Under the pieces are notes generated by a model. The model had not been told where the DNA came from and did not search any database. It was given only the letters and a program-made list of their open reading frames with translations. Below are positions 32,188 through 39,771 of a stretch of DNA of 64,000 bases, one piece after another; the first letter of the stretch is position 1; each line of letters begins with the position of its first letter. Origin of the DNA: Engelhardtia mirabilis. GTDB taxonomy: Bacteria; Planctomycetota; UBA1135; GCA-002686595. The stretch lies in contig NZ_CP036287.1 of assembly GCF_007748095.1 (NCBI RefSeq), positions 3,658,001 to 3,722,000 on the forward strand, read 5' to 3'. The position numbers and the translations under genes are program-made.

Positions 32188-33116
32188 CCGAACTCGACCC
32201 CTTCCCCAGCGTCTACGCCGTCGCCGTCGAGGTCCCTGACCCGCTCGGCCCGGCGATTCGTGTGGCGGCGGCGGTCACCGAGCGGTTCACGAACCAGGTC
32301 GGGATCTACTGGACCCGCACGCCGGGCTCGGGCTACCGCGGAGTCGGGGCCACGACCGGCGTCGGGCGCGTGGGCCGTGCGCTGTCCGTCTTGCCCTCCG
32401 CAGACCCGGATCTGTGGGACAACTCTGGCGAGGTCCTGGTGGAGCTGGCGCGCGGCACGCTGGAGTCCCGTCCCACATCCGACGTGGAGCGCGGGGCCAA
32501 CCTGGCTGTGCTCGGGGGCGAGGTGATTGCCTTCGCCACGGCCGCGCTCGAGGGCGAGCGCACCTACCGGCTCTCCGGGATCGCCAGGGGCCTGCTCGAC
32601 ACCGCGGCGAGGACCGGCACGCACGCGATCGGGGAGCCGTTCATGCTCCTCGACGAGGCCACACTGCGGATCCCGTACCACCCCGACCAGTGGGGCGACG
32701 AGGTGACGCTGCGCGCGGTCCGCGCCGGCCGGTCGATCGCGGACGCCCCCGACTTCGCCACGGTCACGCTGGCGGGGGCCAGCGCGCTCCCCAGAGCCCC
32801 GGGCGCGCTCCAGGCCACTGAGGTCGCCGGTGGCTTGCAGGTGTCCTGGGCCCGCAGGTCGCGCCACAGGAACCGAGTAGTCGACGCCCCCGCGATGGTT
32901 CCGCTGGACGAGCCCTTCGAGCGGTTCGAGATCGAGGTCGCGATGGGCGGCGCGCCGGTGCGCGTGGAGACCGTGGAAGCCGCCACGTCCTGGCTCTACT
33001 CGATGGCCATGCAGTTCGAGGACGCATCGGTCCTGGCCACGAAGACGATCAGGGTTCGCCAGCTCGGCGCCTGGGGCCGCGGGCGCCCCGCCGAGGTCGA
33101 GGCGGTGCCCGCATGA
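32184..33116 (+). CDS. Tail tip protein, GTA gp15 C-terminal-like
   Basis: 310 residues from GTG (GTGA overlap). Residues ~90-155 contain ERGANLAVLGGEVIAFATA and TYRLSGIARGLLDTAARTG, the conserved 'N.alvggEii.f..a.....yrLsgLlRG..GT' segment of GTA gp15-type proteins. A likely fibronectin-type or FN3-like end follows (GALQATEVAGGLQVSWARR ... FERFEIEV). It continues the hub of the preceding gene and may form the receptor-binding end. Confidence 0.7.
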   Translation: MTELDPFPSVYAVAVEVPDPLGPAIRVAAAVTERFTNQVGIYWTRTPGSGYRGVGATTGVGRVGRALSVLPSADPDLWDNSGEVLVELARGTLESRPTSDVERGANLAVLGGEVIAFATAALEGERTYRLSGIARGLLDTAARTGTHAIGEPFMLLDEATLRIPYHPDQWGDEVTLRAVRAGRSIADAPDFATVTLAGASALPRAPGALQATEVAGGLQVSWARRSRHRNRVVDAPAMVPLDEPFERFEIEVAMGGAPVRVETVEAATSWLYSMAMQFEDASVLATKTIRVRQLGAWGRGRPAEVEAVPA

Positions 33117-33616
33117 GTGGCAAGCCGCTGCTCGTCAGCTACAGCCCGCCCCCCGGCCACAGGCGCTGGCGCAAGCCCGGGCCGTGCTCCAACGCGAAGC
33201 TTCAGCGCCTGTTCGGCCTGACCGCCGACCAGATGGCGGAGACCTTCGACTCGATCACCCTGCTCGACAAGTGGCCCGGGCGTCGCACCGACTGCCCCGG
33301 CACCCTGTGGGCTGGAGAACTGTGGGGCTTGGCTCGCGCGTCGGCGCTGGAGCTCGCCCCCACCCTTCGCGAGCGCCCCATGGTGCTCCTCCTTGGCCGA
33401 GCCGTCCGCGAGGCGTTCCGCCCGTGGGTTGGCGAGTCGCCGCGCTTGTTCAAGCCGCGCGCCCGCCACGATCTCGGCACAGTCCTGGTCCCTTGGCCGA
33501 GCCCCTCCGGGAGTTCGCGTTTCTGGTGCTGCCCGCAGAACCAGTCGACGGCCGAGGCCGCAGCCCGCGCCGTGATGGCGGCGATTCAACTTCATGGCCA
33601 GGAAGCCGCTGCCTGA
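33113..33616 (+). CDS. Uracil-DNA glycosylase-like protein
   Basis: 167 residues. The layout follows the UDG fold: an N-terminal SNAKLQRLFGL helix, a middle strand-loop MVLLLGRAVREAF (residues ~90-102, as in 'vvLLG..va.af'), and VPWPSPSGSSRFWC (~126-139) in the place of the HPSP motif. The usual His is replaced by Trp or Pro, so enzyme activity is doubtful. It overlaps both neighbours. Base-excision, modified-base sensing, or a non-catalytic UDG fold are all possible. Confidence 0.5.
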   Translation: MSGKPLLVSYSPPPGHRRWRKPGPCSNAKLQRLFGLTADQMAETFDSITLLDKWPGRRTDCPGTLWAGELWGLARASALELAPTLRERPMVLLLGRAVREAFRPWVGESPRLFKPRARHDLGTVLVPWPSPSGSSRFWCCPQNQSTAEAAARAVMAAIQLHGQEAAA

Positions 33617-34088
33617 CTCGTGGAAGGCGATCTTCCTCGAGGCGTACGAGCGAGAGCGCACGATGCAGCGGGCGGCTCTTGTCGCGGGCGTGTCGCGGCG
33701 CACGGTCTTCAACAGCCGCGAAACGGACTCCGAGTTCGACGCCGCGATCCGCGAGGTCCAGGAGCTGATGCTCGACGACCTCGAGGACGCCGCGATGACG
33801 CGGGCGATCGAGGGCACGCTGGATCCGGTCTACTACGAGGGGATCCAGTGCGGTGAGCGCACGAAGCACCACGACGCGCTGGCGATGTTCATCTTGAAGC
33901 AGCGCCGCCCAGGCCGCTTCAACCTCGCCCCCGGCCGCGATCGAATCGACGAGCAATCGGACGCCGGGCAGCAGGCTTACGAGTTCGCTTTGTCGCTGCT
34001 CAAGGCGCAGGCGGAAATCCGCGAGCGCAACGGCTGCGACGTGATCGAGGGGCCCTCAGAGGAGCCCGAGAATGCGGAAGAGGCATAA
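33594..34088 (+). CDS. Terminase small subunit-like HTH protein
   Basis: 164 residues, starting inside the end of the UDG-like gene. The first 75 residues form a helix-turn-helix unit (WKAIFLEAYERERTMQRAAL, AGVSRRTVFNSRETDSEF) followed by an acidic helix (LMLDDLEDAAMTRAIEG), the plan of small terminases and of the phBC6A51-type HTH proteins. HHDALAMFILKQRRPGRF near the middle also fits TerS-like families. The distance of ~25 kb from terL is odd, so another DNA-binding role is possible. Confidence 0.5.
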   Translation: MARKPLPDSWKAIFLEAYERERTMQRAALVAGVSRRTVFNSRETDSEFDAAIREVQELMLDDLEDAAMTRAIEGTLDPVYYEGIQCGERTKHHDALAMFILKQRRPGRFNLAPGRDRIDEQSDAGQQAYEFALSLLKAQAEIRERNGCDVIEGPSEEPENAEEA

Positions 34089-34139
34089 TCACAAGGGGGC
34101 TCCCCGGCCGTCACGGTGCGCGGTAGCTTCGGCCAGACC

Positions 34140-34379
34140 ATGACCGCACGCATCCCCGACTCGATGGACGGAGACCTCGCCCACAACGACCCCGACCTCG
34201 TCGAAGAGGTCGGCCTGGCGCTGATGGACGTGGCGCTCGGCGAGGCAGGGGTGAAGGTGGAGATCGACGCCGCGGGCACCCCGCAGGTCACCTGGCCGCG
34301 CGACTGCACCGAGCACCTGGGGCGGCTGCTGATCCACGCCCTGCGGGTGCGGATGCTCAGGGTCGAGGAGATCGGATGA
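34140..34379 (+). CDS. Small phage protein, unknown
   Basis: 79 residues from ATG 34140; a GTG at 34116 would add eight residues. The protein is acidic (DSMDGDLAHNDPDLVEEVG) with a C-terminal helix ending in VRMLRVEEIG. Its stop overlaps the ATG of the RusA-like gene, so it is probably co-translated with it. No motif recognised. Confidence 0.5.
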   Translation: MTARIPDSMDGDLAHNDPDLVEEVGLALMDVALGEAGVKVEIDAAGTPQVTWPRDCTEHLGRLLIHALRVRMLRVEEIG

Positions 34380-34777
34380 GCGCGCCGCTCTGGGAGGTCT
34401 GGATCCCCGACTGGCTGCCGCCCGGGCTCAACGGACCCAAGGGTCTGATGCGGATGCACCACCACGCCAAGCGCCGCGAGAAGGGCAAGGCGGCCCTCCT
34501 GGTGCGCTTGAGCGGCCACCCGCTGCCGCGGATTCGCCAGCCCGTGCGCGTGGAGTTCGAGCGTCGCGTCGCCCTCCGCCAGCACCTCATGGACTGGGAC
34601 AACGCTGGAGCCTCGTTCAAGCTCCTGGGCGATGCGCTGGTGTCCCTGGGCGTGCTGGCCGACGATTCCCCGCGGGAGATCGCCGAGTTCCACCCACGCC
34701 AGCGCGTGGTGTCCAGGGACCTCGTGGGGACCTGGGTCGGGCTCTACGCGGCCGACGGTGCCGACCTGGCCGCTTGA
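34376..34777 (+). CDS. RusA-like Holliday junction resolvase
   Basis: 133 residues. RusA enzymes cut four-way junctions as dimers in phage recombination and replication. The core motif is present: DWDNAGASFKLLGDAL (Asp73, Asp75, Asn76, Lys82, Asp86) followed by GVLADDSPREI (Asp96, Asp97), and the N-terminal strand WIPDWLPPGLN. Length is typical. It is the only recombination or replication gene apart from int seen in the window. Confidence 0.8.
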   Translation: MSAPLWEVWIPDWLPPGLNGPKGLMRMHHHAKRREKGKAALLVRLSGHPLPRIRQPVRVEFERRVALRQHLMDWDNAGASFKLLGDALVSLGVLADDSPREIAEFHPRQRVVSRDLVGTWVGLYAADGADLAA

Positions 34778-34908
34778 CGCCGTGTCAACGCGATTGACCC
34801 CCGGAGGGTTCAGTTCTCGCCAGTGATTCCGTGTTCGCTTCGCCTCGAAGGCTCCGTTCAGGGGGCGACCATTCCGGATTGCCGCCTTGGGCTCCCATCA
34901 ACTACGCC

Positions 34909-35532
34909 ATGCAGACCTCCGAAGCCCGCGAAGCGGGTGGGTTGCGACCGCTCCCGCTCTCGATGCCGGTGCAGCAGGCTCGCGCCCGCGCCACTCTTGC
35001 CCAACTGGATCCGCTTGTCCTGATCGTCCAGGAAGCGACATCGCTCGAGGGGCTGGTCCGGCACCTCGATCACGCACCATTCCCGGATTCCCCCGACTCA
35101 CGGGTGCTCGCCAGCGCCAGCCGCGAATGGCTCGAGTGGGTCTCTGACGTGGTCGGCGCCCCCCCTGACGATGGGCCCCGCTGGAGCCTGCGCGGCGCCG
35201 TGTCGTCTGGAGTGCGCATTGCCGAGCACGCGATCGAAGAGATCCGCGGCGAGCGCCGGCAGCCTGCGGGCCGCTTCTACGCCGGGATCTTGATCCTCGG
35301 CGGCGCGATCGGGGGTGGGCTGTTCGGCGGGCTCTGGGCCGGCGGGATGCTTATGGCGCCGGATCCGAGCCCGACTCCGCACGCCGCTTCCCTCTCCCCT
35401 GACCCCGAGCTACAACGGCAGGTGGAGTTCCTCGCGGAAGAGGTCCGCGTGCTCCGGTTCCGAATGGAAGCAATCGCGGAGGTGGCGCGCGCCCAGACTG
35501 GAGTGCGCACCTTCGACCTGGGGCAGGAGTAA
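34909..35532 (+). CDS. Membrane protein with C-terminal coiled coil, unknown
   Basis: About 207 residues from MQTSEAREAGGLRPLPL; a longer frame upstream looks non-coding. One glycine-rich transmembrane segment lies at residues ~128-152 (FYAGILILGGAIGGGLFGGLWAGGM, shown in part). After a Pro-rich spacer a short coiled coil follows (LQRQVEFLAEEVRVLRFRM). The N-terminal ~120 residues should be cytoplasmic. It could be a second lysis-type or superinfection protein; nothing proves it. Confidence 0.55.
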   Translation: MQTSEAREAGGLRPLPLSMPVQQARARATLAQLDPLVLIVQEATSLEGLVRHLDHAPFPDSPDSRVLASASREWLEWVSDVVGAPPDDGPRWSLRGAVSSGVRIAEHAIEEIRGERRQPAGRFYAGILILGGAIGGGLFGGLWAGGMLMAPDPSPTPHAASLSPDPELQRQVEFLAEEVRVLRFRMEAIAEVARAQTGVRTFDLGQE

Positions 35533-35535
35533 GCA

Positions 35536-35820
35536 ATGTGCGGACCGATCAGGATGACCTACGCGGGCGGAACGCCGTCTGCAACGTTCGAGGTCGACAA
35601 GGGAACGAAGACCACCGAAGAGTGGATTGCGGCCGCGTTCAACACCCTCCAGCTCTCGGCGCCAAGCGACACCACTGCGCTAACCGCCCAGTGGTGCTGC
35701 GACGGTGACGACCAGGTTTGCCCGCTGACTCGCAACCCGGGCGAGACCTACATCAACTTCTTTCGCCGCTTCAAGGAAGAGGTCGAGGGGAAGATGGCTG
35801 ACTGCCCACCCGAGGCGTAG
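35536..35820 (+). CDS. Small Cys-containing phage protein, unknown
   Basis: 94 residues, three bases after the previous stop. Contains TAQWCCDGDDQVCPLTR in the middle and MADCPPEA at the end, five Cys in total counting Cys2. This suggests metal binding or disulfides. No family recognised. Confidence 0.5.
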   Translation: MCGPIRMTYAGGTPSATFEVDKGTKTTEEWIAAAFNTLQLSAPSDTTALTAQWCCDGDDQVCPLTRNPGETYINFFRRFKEEVEGKMADCPPEA

Positions 35821-35828
35821 CTCCACCC

Positions 35829-36086
35829 TTGCGCCTCGTCCTGATCGAGTGGCTTGACTCGTTCGGCTGCGCGTCTCGGTGGTCCTTCATCGAGGAGCCG
35901 GAGTCACCGCCCGAGCCGAAGGTCTGCCGCTCCGTGGGGTGGCTCGCGCACGATGGCGAGACCTGCAAGGTGATCCTGCCCCATGTCGCGTTCGACGACG
36001 GCGAGCCCGAGCAGGCCATGGGCGACATGACGATTCCAACGTGCGCAGTCGTCAGAATCGTGGATTTGGTGGAGGGGGCGGCCTAG
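35829..36086 (+). CDS. Small phage protein, unknown (EWxDS-type)
   Basis: 85 residues from TTG. It begins LVLIEWLDSFGCASRWSF and includes SVGWLAHDGETCKVILPH, a layout common in short phage proteins ('vieWeDs....W..l' then 'svG.l..d') found in many prophages with no assigned role. Ends convergently with the minus-strand lipoprotein gene. Confidence 0.6.
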   Translation: MRLVLIEWLDSFGCASRWSFIEEPESPPEPKVCRSVGWLAHDGETCKVILPHVAFDDGEPEQAMGDMTIPTCAVVRIVDLVEGAA

Positions 36087-36089
36087 GCG

Positions 36090-36755
36090 CTACCTAAGAG
36101 GCGCGGTCCAGGCGAGTTGCGCCTCCGCTGCTTGATCTAGCTCGATCAGGAAGGCTTCGGTAAGCCAAGCGGGCATGACCACGTCGAAGTCGTGGAGGCC
36201 GCGCAAGCGCAGGCGACAGTCGGCCTCCGCCCAGTCTTCGACCACTTCACGGCTGATCTGAGCCACGCCGCTACCGTAGTAGTTGCCTCCTCCGGCGTAG
36301 CGCTTGCTGGAGCCGACCATTCGAAGCGGCCCGAGGCCGTATGCGTCAATCCCGGAGACTCGCGACGCGCCGGGCGTCGTGACGGAGAGGAGCAGCATTG
36401 GTTCCGAACTCCTCGACAGGTAAGGCCGACTCGCCGAAAGGCTCACAGATGCAGAGCTATGCCCGTGGTCGACCGCGACCGGAGCCTTTGAGTCGAGATG
36501 GGAGAAGAACTCGAGCCGACGAGGAGACTCAACCCTTAGGGATCCGTCAAACTCATCGACAGCCCAAGTGGTGTCGGTGAACCGATTGGACTCCTTCGCC
36601 TGCATCCTCCAGTTCCATTCTCGGCGCTGTGATTCGCGGTCCAGGCGCTCCTGCTCCCGCTCAATTGCCCGCGATTCCGAGGACTGTCGATAGACCGGGC
36701 CGATGCAGCCGCAGGCGACTGCACTAACAAGCGCGACGGCAATGGTCTTCCTCAC
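36090..36755 (-). CDS. Phage-encoded lipoprotein, unknown
   Basis: 221 residues. The N-terminus (MRKTIAVALVSAVACGCIG) is a short basic then hydrophobic leader with two cysteines, a loose lipobox. A charged, helical region follows (SRAIEREQERLDRESQRRE), then a beta-rich body (LRVESPRRLEFFSHLDSK, SVSLSASRPYLSRSSEP). Coupled by ATGA to the zinc-finger gene upstream. Oriented against the late operon and next to int, so it may be expressed in the lysogen. Confidence 0.55.
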   Translation of the reverse strand: MRKTIAVALVSAVACGCIGPVYRQSSESRAIEREQERLDRESQRREWNWRMQAKESNRFTDTTWAVDEFDGSLRVESPRRLEFFSHLDSKAPVAVDHGHSSASVSLSASRPYLSRSSEPMLLLSVTTPGASRVSGIDAYGLGPLRMVGSSKRYAGGGNYYGSGVAQISREVVEDWAEADCRLRLRGLHDFDVVMPAWLTEAFLIELDQAAEAQLAWTAPLR

Positions 36756-37231
36756 CTCTCGTTCTCCCTCTCCCGGTCGTAGAAACCCTCGGGCGGAACG
36801 TAGTTGTTCGGCCCGATGTCGAGCAGGCGCCGGTACTGGAGGCGCATCCCCTCGAGCGTGTCCGTGATGGCCTGGATCGCGATCGGGCGCGTCTCGGTCT
36901 CGAGCCGCTTCTCCCAGTTGCCGATCAGGTTGTCCGCCAGGTCAACCGCTTCCTGGAAGGGCCGCGGGTCGCGGGGCGCGGTCTTCGCGAGCTCGGCCGC
37001 TTCGTCCTTGGTGTGGACGCGGGAGCACTGACGCGAGCGGAGATGGGCGGGCAGGTTGTTCGGCGTGATCGGGCAGAGGCCGCAGACTGGGCAGACGAGC
37101 CGGTAGCGGACGGCGGAGCGCCGGCCAGCCTTCCCCCCCTCGCGGTTCAGGTTCTCGACCTTACCGCTTAGCGGGTCCTGGCTTGCGCTTCCGTCACGCG
37201 CAACCATCGGAATTGCCTCTTGCTCCGCCAT
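36752..37231 (-). CDS. C2H2/C2HC zinc-finger protein
   Basis: 159 residues from the ATG giving MAEQEAIPMVARDG; the longer frame upstream crosses the int promoter region. Residues ~45-72 contain LVCPVCGLCPITPNNLPAHLRSRQC, a Cys-x2-Cys ... His-x6-Cys arrangement (the run is split for display), probably binding zinc and nucleic acid. The rest is helical (DLADNLIGNWEKRLETET, ITDTLEGMRLQYRRLLDIG). Divergent from int, it could regulate lysogeny or integration. Confidence 0.55.
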   Translation of the reverse strand: MAEQEAIPMVARDGSASQDPLSGKVENLNREGGKAGRRSAVRYRLVCPVCGLCPITPNNLPAHLRSRQCSRVHTKDEAAELAKTAPRDPRPFQEAVDLADNLIGNWEKRLETETRPIAIQAITDTLEGMRLQYRRLLDIGPNNYVPPEGFYDRERENER

Positions 37232-37352
37232 GCGTCTTCGCGATAGGTTCAGCTCTACACCAGCTCCAAACCAGCCGGGTTGCAGCGGCAGCCGCGCGCC
37301 GCTCTGGGGCTGATGTCGGCATGGTAGCACGCTTGCCCAGGAACGGCCCCCG
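37232..37352. promoter_or_regulatory. Divergent region between the zinc-finger gene and int
   Basis: 121 bases between oppositely oriented starts, so promoters for both should be here. A GC-rich inverted pair GCAGCGGCAGCCGCGCGCCGCTC lies in the middle (given as a description of ~37285-37310). No clear -35/-10 elements or attP arm sites could be recognised. Confidence 0.3.
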
Positions 37353-38546
37353 ATGACACACCGAACCACTTCCCGAGAGATCGTCGACCAGCTCTCCCGG
37401 GCCCTCATGGGCCTCATCGAGAGCCGCCCGTGCCCCATCGACGCCCTGATCGCCGACTGGCTGGCCTACCGCACCCCGGACATCTCGGCCAAGCACGCGG
37501 CCCAGACGAAGCAGCGTCTGGACACGCTCCTGGCCGATCAGCGGGCCCGATTCAGCGCCCTCCAGCTCCCGCCGCTCCTGGACGCCTCGTCGCTCCGAAT
37601 CGACCTCCTGGACGCCTACCGGGTCGATCAGCTCTCTGCGGGTGTGGCCCACGCCACGGTCCGCCAGTACCTCGCCCACCTCAAGGCCGTCACCCGCTGG
37701 GGAGCCCGCAAGGGCAGGCTCGAGGTCGACCCGATCGCCACGCTCGAGTTGCCCTCGGCGAGCCGCCGAAACCAGAAGCGCCCCCGCGGCACGTTCACGG
37801 TGGACGAGGTTGGAACCCTCTTCGCCGCGGCGCGGGCCCAGGACGATCGGGCCCAGCGCGACCGGCGCAGCAGCCCCGCGATCCCCCAGCGTCATCTGGT
37901 GGTCGTGGCCTCTTACGTCGGCGCCCGGCTCGGGGCCTTCCGGCAGGCGGTGTGGCAGGACTGGGTGGAAGCTGACGCGCTGCTCCACCTGCGCGCCGAG
38001 GCCGCCAAATCCCGCGAGCAGTGGCCGATCCTGCACCTGCAGGCCCAGGCGGCCCTCGCCGAACTCCGCGGGATCCACGTCGCCCAGCTCGGACACGCGG
38101 CCCCCGGCGGCCTGATCTTCACCAGCCGCCGCGGCGCGCGCCTGAACGAGCACAACGTCAACCGCTGGTTCAACGGGCTGATGCGCTTCGCCCAGGTCCC
38201 GAAGGTGGACGGCGCAGGACGCACCCGGAGCTTCCACTCGCTGCGCCATTTCGCGCTGACTCGAGCGGCTGCCCAGGATGTCCTGGCGGCCCAGATGCTT
38301 GGGGGTCATGCGTCAATCCGAACCACTCAGGGCTACCTTCACCACGGGGAGAGCGCCGTCCGGGCGATGATGGACAGCCTTCCCGCGATCGCGGAGCAGA
38401 CGGGAGAAGGTTTGACCATCCCCCACGCATCCGCTGCTCAAATCGAGGCCGCCGCGGGGGTAGACTCGACCCCCATGCGGCTCCAGGGTGGTAGCGGTGG
38501 ACGGACTCGAACCGCCGACCCGCGGATTATGATTCCGCTGCTCTAA
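37353..38546 (+). CDS. int: Phage integrase, tyrosine recombinase
   Basis: 397 residues. A core-binding domain (~30-135) precedes the catalytic domain, which has the full set: Arg192 (YVGARLGAFR), Lys219 (AAKSREQWP), His295 and Arg298 (HSLRHF), His319 (LGGHAS) and the nucleophile Tyr328 (TTQGYLHH). About 70 residues follow Tyr328, more than usual. The last 19 codons are read antisense through the tRNA-Met gene (GGRTRTADPRIMIPLL), and the stop lies at 38544-38546 inside it. The gene therefore ends within the attachment site. Confidence 0.9.
   Translation: MTHRTTSREIVDQLSRALMGLIESRPCPIDALIADWLAYRTPDISAKHAAQTKQRLDTLLADQRARFSALQLPPLLDASSLRIDLLDAYRVDQLSAGVAHATVRQYLAHLKAVTRWGARKGRLEVDPIATLELPSASRRNQKRPRGTFTVDEVGTLFAAARAQDDRAQRDRRSSPAIPQRHLVVVASYVGARLGAFRQAVWQDWVEADALLHLRAEAAKSREQWPILHLQAQAALAELRGIHVAQLGHAAPGGLIFTSRRGARLNEHNVNRWFNGLMRFAQVPKVDGAGRTRSFHSLRHFALTRAAAQDVLAAQMLGGHASIRTTQGYLHHGESAVRAMMDSLPAIAEQTGEGLTIPHASAAQIEAAAGVDSTPMRLQGGSGGRTRTADPRIMIPLL
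38456..38474 (-). terminator. Hairpin just downstream of tRNA-Met
   Basis: GGGGGT (38456-38461) and ACCCCC (38469-38474) pair perfectly around a seven-base loop, 15 bases beyond the tRNA 3' end on its strand and inside the int gene. It could end tRNA transcription, a job the phage would have to supply after integrating here. No T-tract follows, so the call is tentative. Confidence 0.35.
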
Positions 38547-38565
38547 CCAACTGAGCTACACCGCC
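38489..38565 (-). tRNA. tRNA-Met (anticodon CAT), prophage attachment site
   Basis: 77 bases including an encoded CCA. Read on the minus strand: acceptor GGCGGTG pairs with CACCGCT (one G-T), D arm GCTC/GAGC, anticodon stem GCGGA/TCCGC with loop ATCATAA giving anticodon CAT, T arm GGCGG/CCGTC with loop TTCGAGT. The overall sequence resembles elongator tRNA-Met; tRNA-Ile2 with a modified CAT cannot be fully ruled out. Its 3' end faces the prophage and overlaps the int gene, so this is the attB/attR tRNA. Confidence 0.95.
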
Positions 38566-38989
38566 CTTGCGAGCGCGAGACGATAGCGAGCGGGCTGGGC
38601 GAGGGTCAAGAGCGACCCGGATGGCGTGTTCGCGTCCCTGGGGCCAGGGGACCCCTGAAGATCGCGATTCGATTCGAGTTTTGTAGGGAAACCCTGCCGG
38701 TTCCCGAGTCCGTCGGCGTTTCTCCTCTCGGTGGCCTCGGTCCCCCCGCGACGCTCCAATCCGTCCTGGGCCAAGCCGACCACCTCTGGGTCGGGACCCT
38801 TCCGAGGGCCCCGACTCCGGGGGAACCGATATGGGAGAGCCGAGGCGCGTCTCGCACCGAGCGAGGCGCGCCTCGGTGTTTCGGGCCCTTGCTCGAACCA
38901 GGCGCGTCGACGAAAGACGTGCGCGCGAGGCGAGCTGCCCCTGATGGGTCAGGCTCCGAGGGGACCACCGGGCCTGAAAGCGTGCGCCG
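38566..38989. other. Chromosomal intergenic region with one hairpin
   Basis: 424 bases between the tRNA and the cysteine dioxygenase stop. Apart from the tRNA promoter, the clear structure is an inverted pair CCGAGGCGCG (38840-38849) and CGCGCCTCGG (38867-38876) followed by TGTTTC, a possible terminator. The remaining frames look like shadows; no gene is supported. Confidence 0.5.
38580..38609 (-). promoter_or_regulatory. Sigma-70-like promoter of tRNA-Met
   Basis: On the minus strand TTGACC (38609-38604) and TATCGT (38585-38580) are separated by 18 bases, and the tRNA starts 15 bases after the -10 box. Both hexamers are close to consensus in an otherwise GC-rich stretch. Confidence 0.6.
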
Positions 38990-39577
38990 TCAGCTCTGGG
39001 GGTCGCCGCCGCCCGGCTCGCCGGCGGACTCCACGTCCGGTGCGCCGTCCCCACGAACCGTGTCGTAGCGCAGGGAGCGCTCCTCCAGCACCTGCCCGGT
39101 GTCGCGGCAGTAGATGCCGCAGCTCTCCACCGGGCGCGCGTAGACGTGCAGGGAGGCCGACCTGTGGTGCGGGCTGTTGCGGATCACGTGCAGACCCAGG
39201 CCGTCGTCGATGAAGGCGGGCACGGCCAGGTCGAGGTCCAGGGTCCCGACCTTCTGCACGGAGCCCGCGGCGTCCCGCCGGAAGCGGTCCTCGGCGATCT
39301 GCCCATCCAAGAGGGTCATCCAACAGCTCTGGCCGGAGTGGTCGTGGAGGTCGCTGGCCAGGCCGGCGTTCCAACACAGGAGCAGCAGCTCGAAGCGCTC
39401 CGTGCGGGCCAGGAGGTGGCGCGTGTAGCCGACTTCCGCGAAGTGGGCGTGGGCCCGCCAATCGTCGGCCTGGCGGGCGTACTCGGCGATGATGCCGGCG
39501 ATGGCGGCCTGGCCCCCGGGACGTTCGAGTTCGCGACCGATGGTCGAGGCGAGTTGGTCGATCGAACTGCTGCTCAT
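38990..39577 (-). CDS. Cysteine dioxygenase type I
   Basis: 195 residues from the ATG giving MSSSSIDQLAST. The enzyme oxidises L-cysteine to cysteine sulfinate with a non-haem iron. The three iron-binding His are in SDLHDHSG (His78, His80) and GLGLHVIRN (His130). The Ser-His-Tyr set is present in ASLHVYARP (Ser142, His144, Tyr146), and Cys85 lies where the Cys-Tyr cross-link forms in animal enzymes. Length is normal. A cytoplasmic cysteine/taurine pathway enzyme, apparently a single gene unit. Confidence 0.85.
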   Translation of the reverse strand: MSSSSIDQLASTIGRELERPGGQAAIAGIIAEYARQADDWRAHAHFAEVGYTRHLLARTERFELLLLCWNAGLASDLHDHSGQSCWMTLLDGQIAEDRFRRDAAGSVQKVGTLDLDLAVPAFIDDGLGLHVIRNSPHHRSASLHVYARPVESCGIYCRDTGQVLEERSLRYDTVRGDGAPDVESAGEPGGGDPQS

Positions 39578-39771
39578 GGTCTGGGGGGCTGCGCCAGGGT
39601 TGGGGAGGGCGCGGGTCGAGTATAGCCCCCTGGCGGACGGTGGGCCGAGGTCGCCGTCAGGCCCCACCGGGCGGGTTGGCGCCTGACAGACCCTCTCCAC
39701 GTCGCTCACGCGGGAAGATCGCCCAGGGGACCCTGGGGTCCGCCCACCCGGACGGCCGAGTAGGGAAGTCC

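Larger units (their letters stand above)
1..38488. mobile_element. Prophage of a siphovirus-like phage, right-hand part, integrated at tRNA-Met
   Basis: The segment carries a nearly complete virion gene set (terminase, portal, capsid, neck, tail tube, chaperones, tape measure, tail tip) and ends at a tyrosine integrase that abuts and enters a tRNA-Met gene. That is the standard arrangement for a tRNA-integrated prophage. The left end is not seen: an open frame enters from base 1, and no repressor, replication gene or second copy of the tRNA 3' end was noticed. The exact right junction lies somewhere in the tRNA 3' half, at or a little beyond 38489. The structural genes look intact, so the phage may be functional; inducibility cannot be judged here. 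Confidence 0.9.

Noticed and set aside
8254..33116. A gene transfer agent instead of a prophage
   Set aside because: Although the tail tip is GTA-like, there is an intact integrase at a tRNA site, a full-length tape measure, a RusA-like gene and accessory blocks, which fit a phage.
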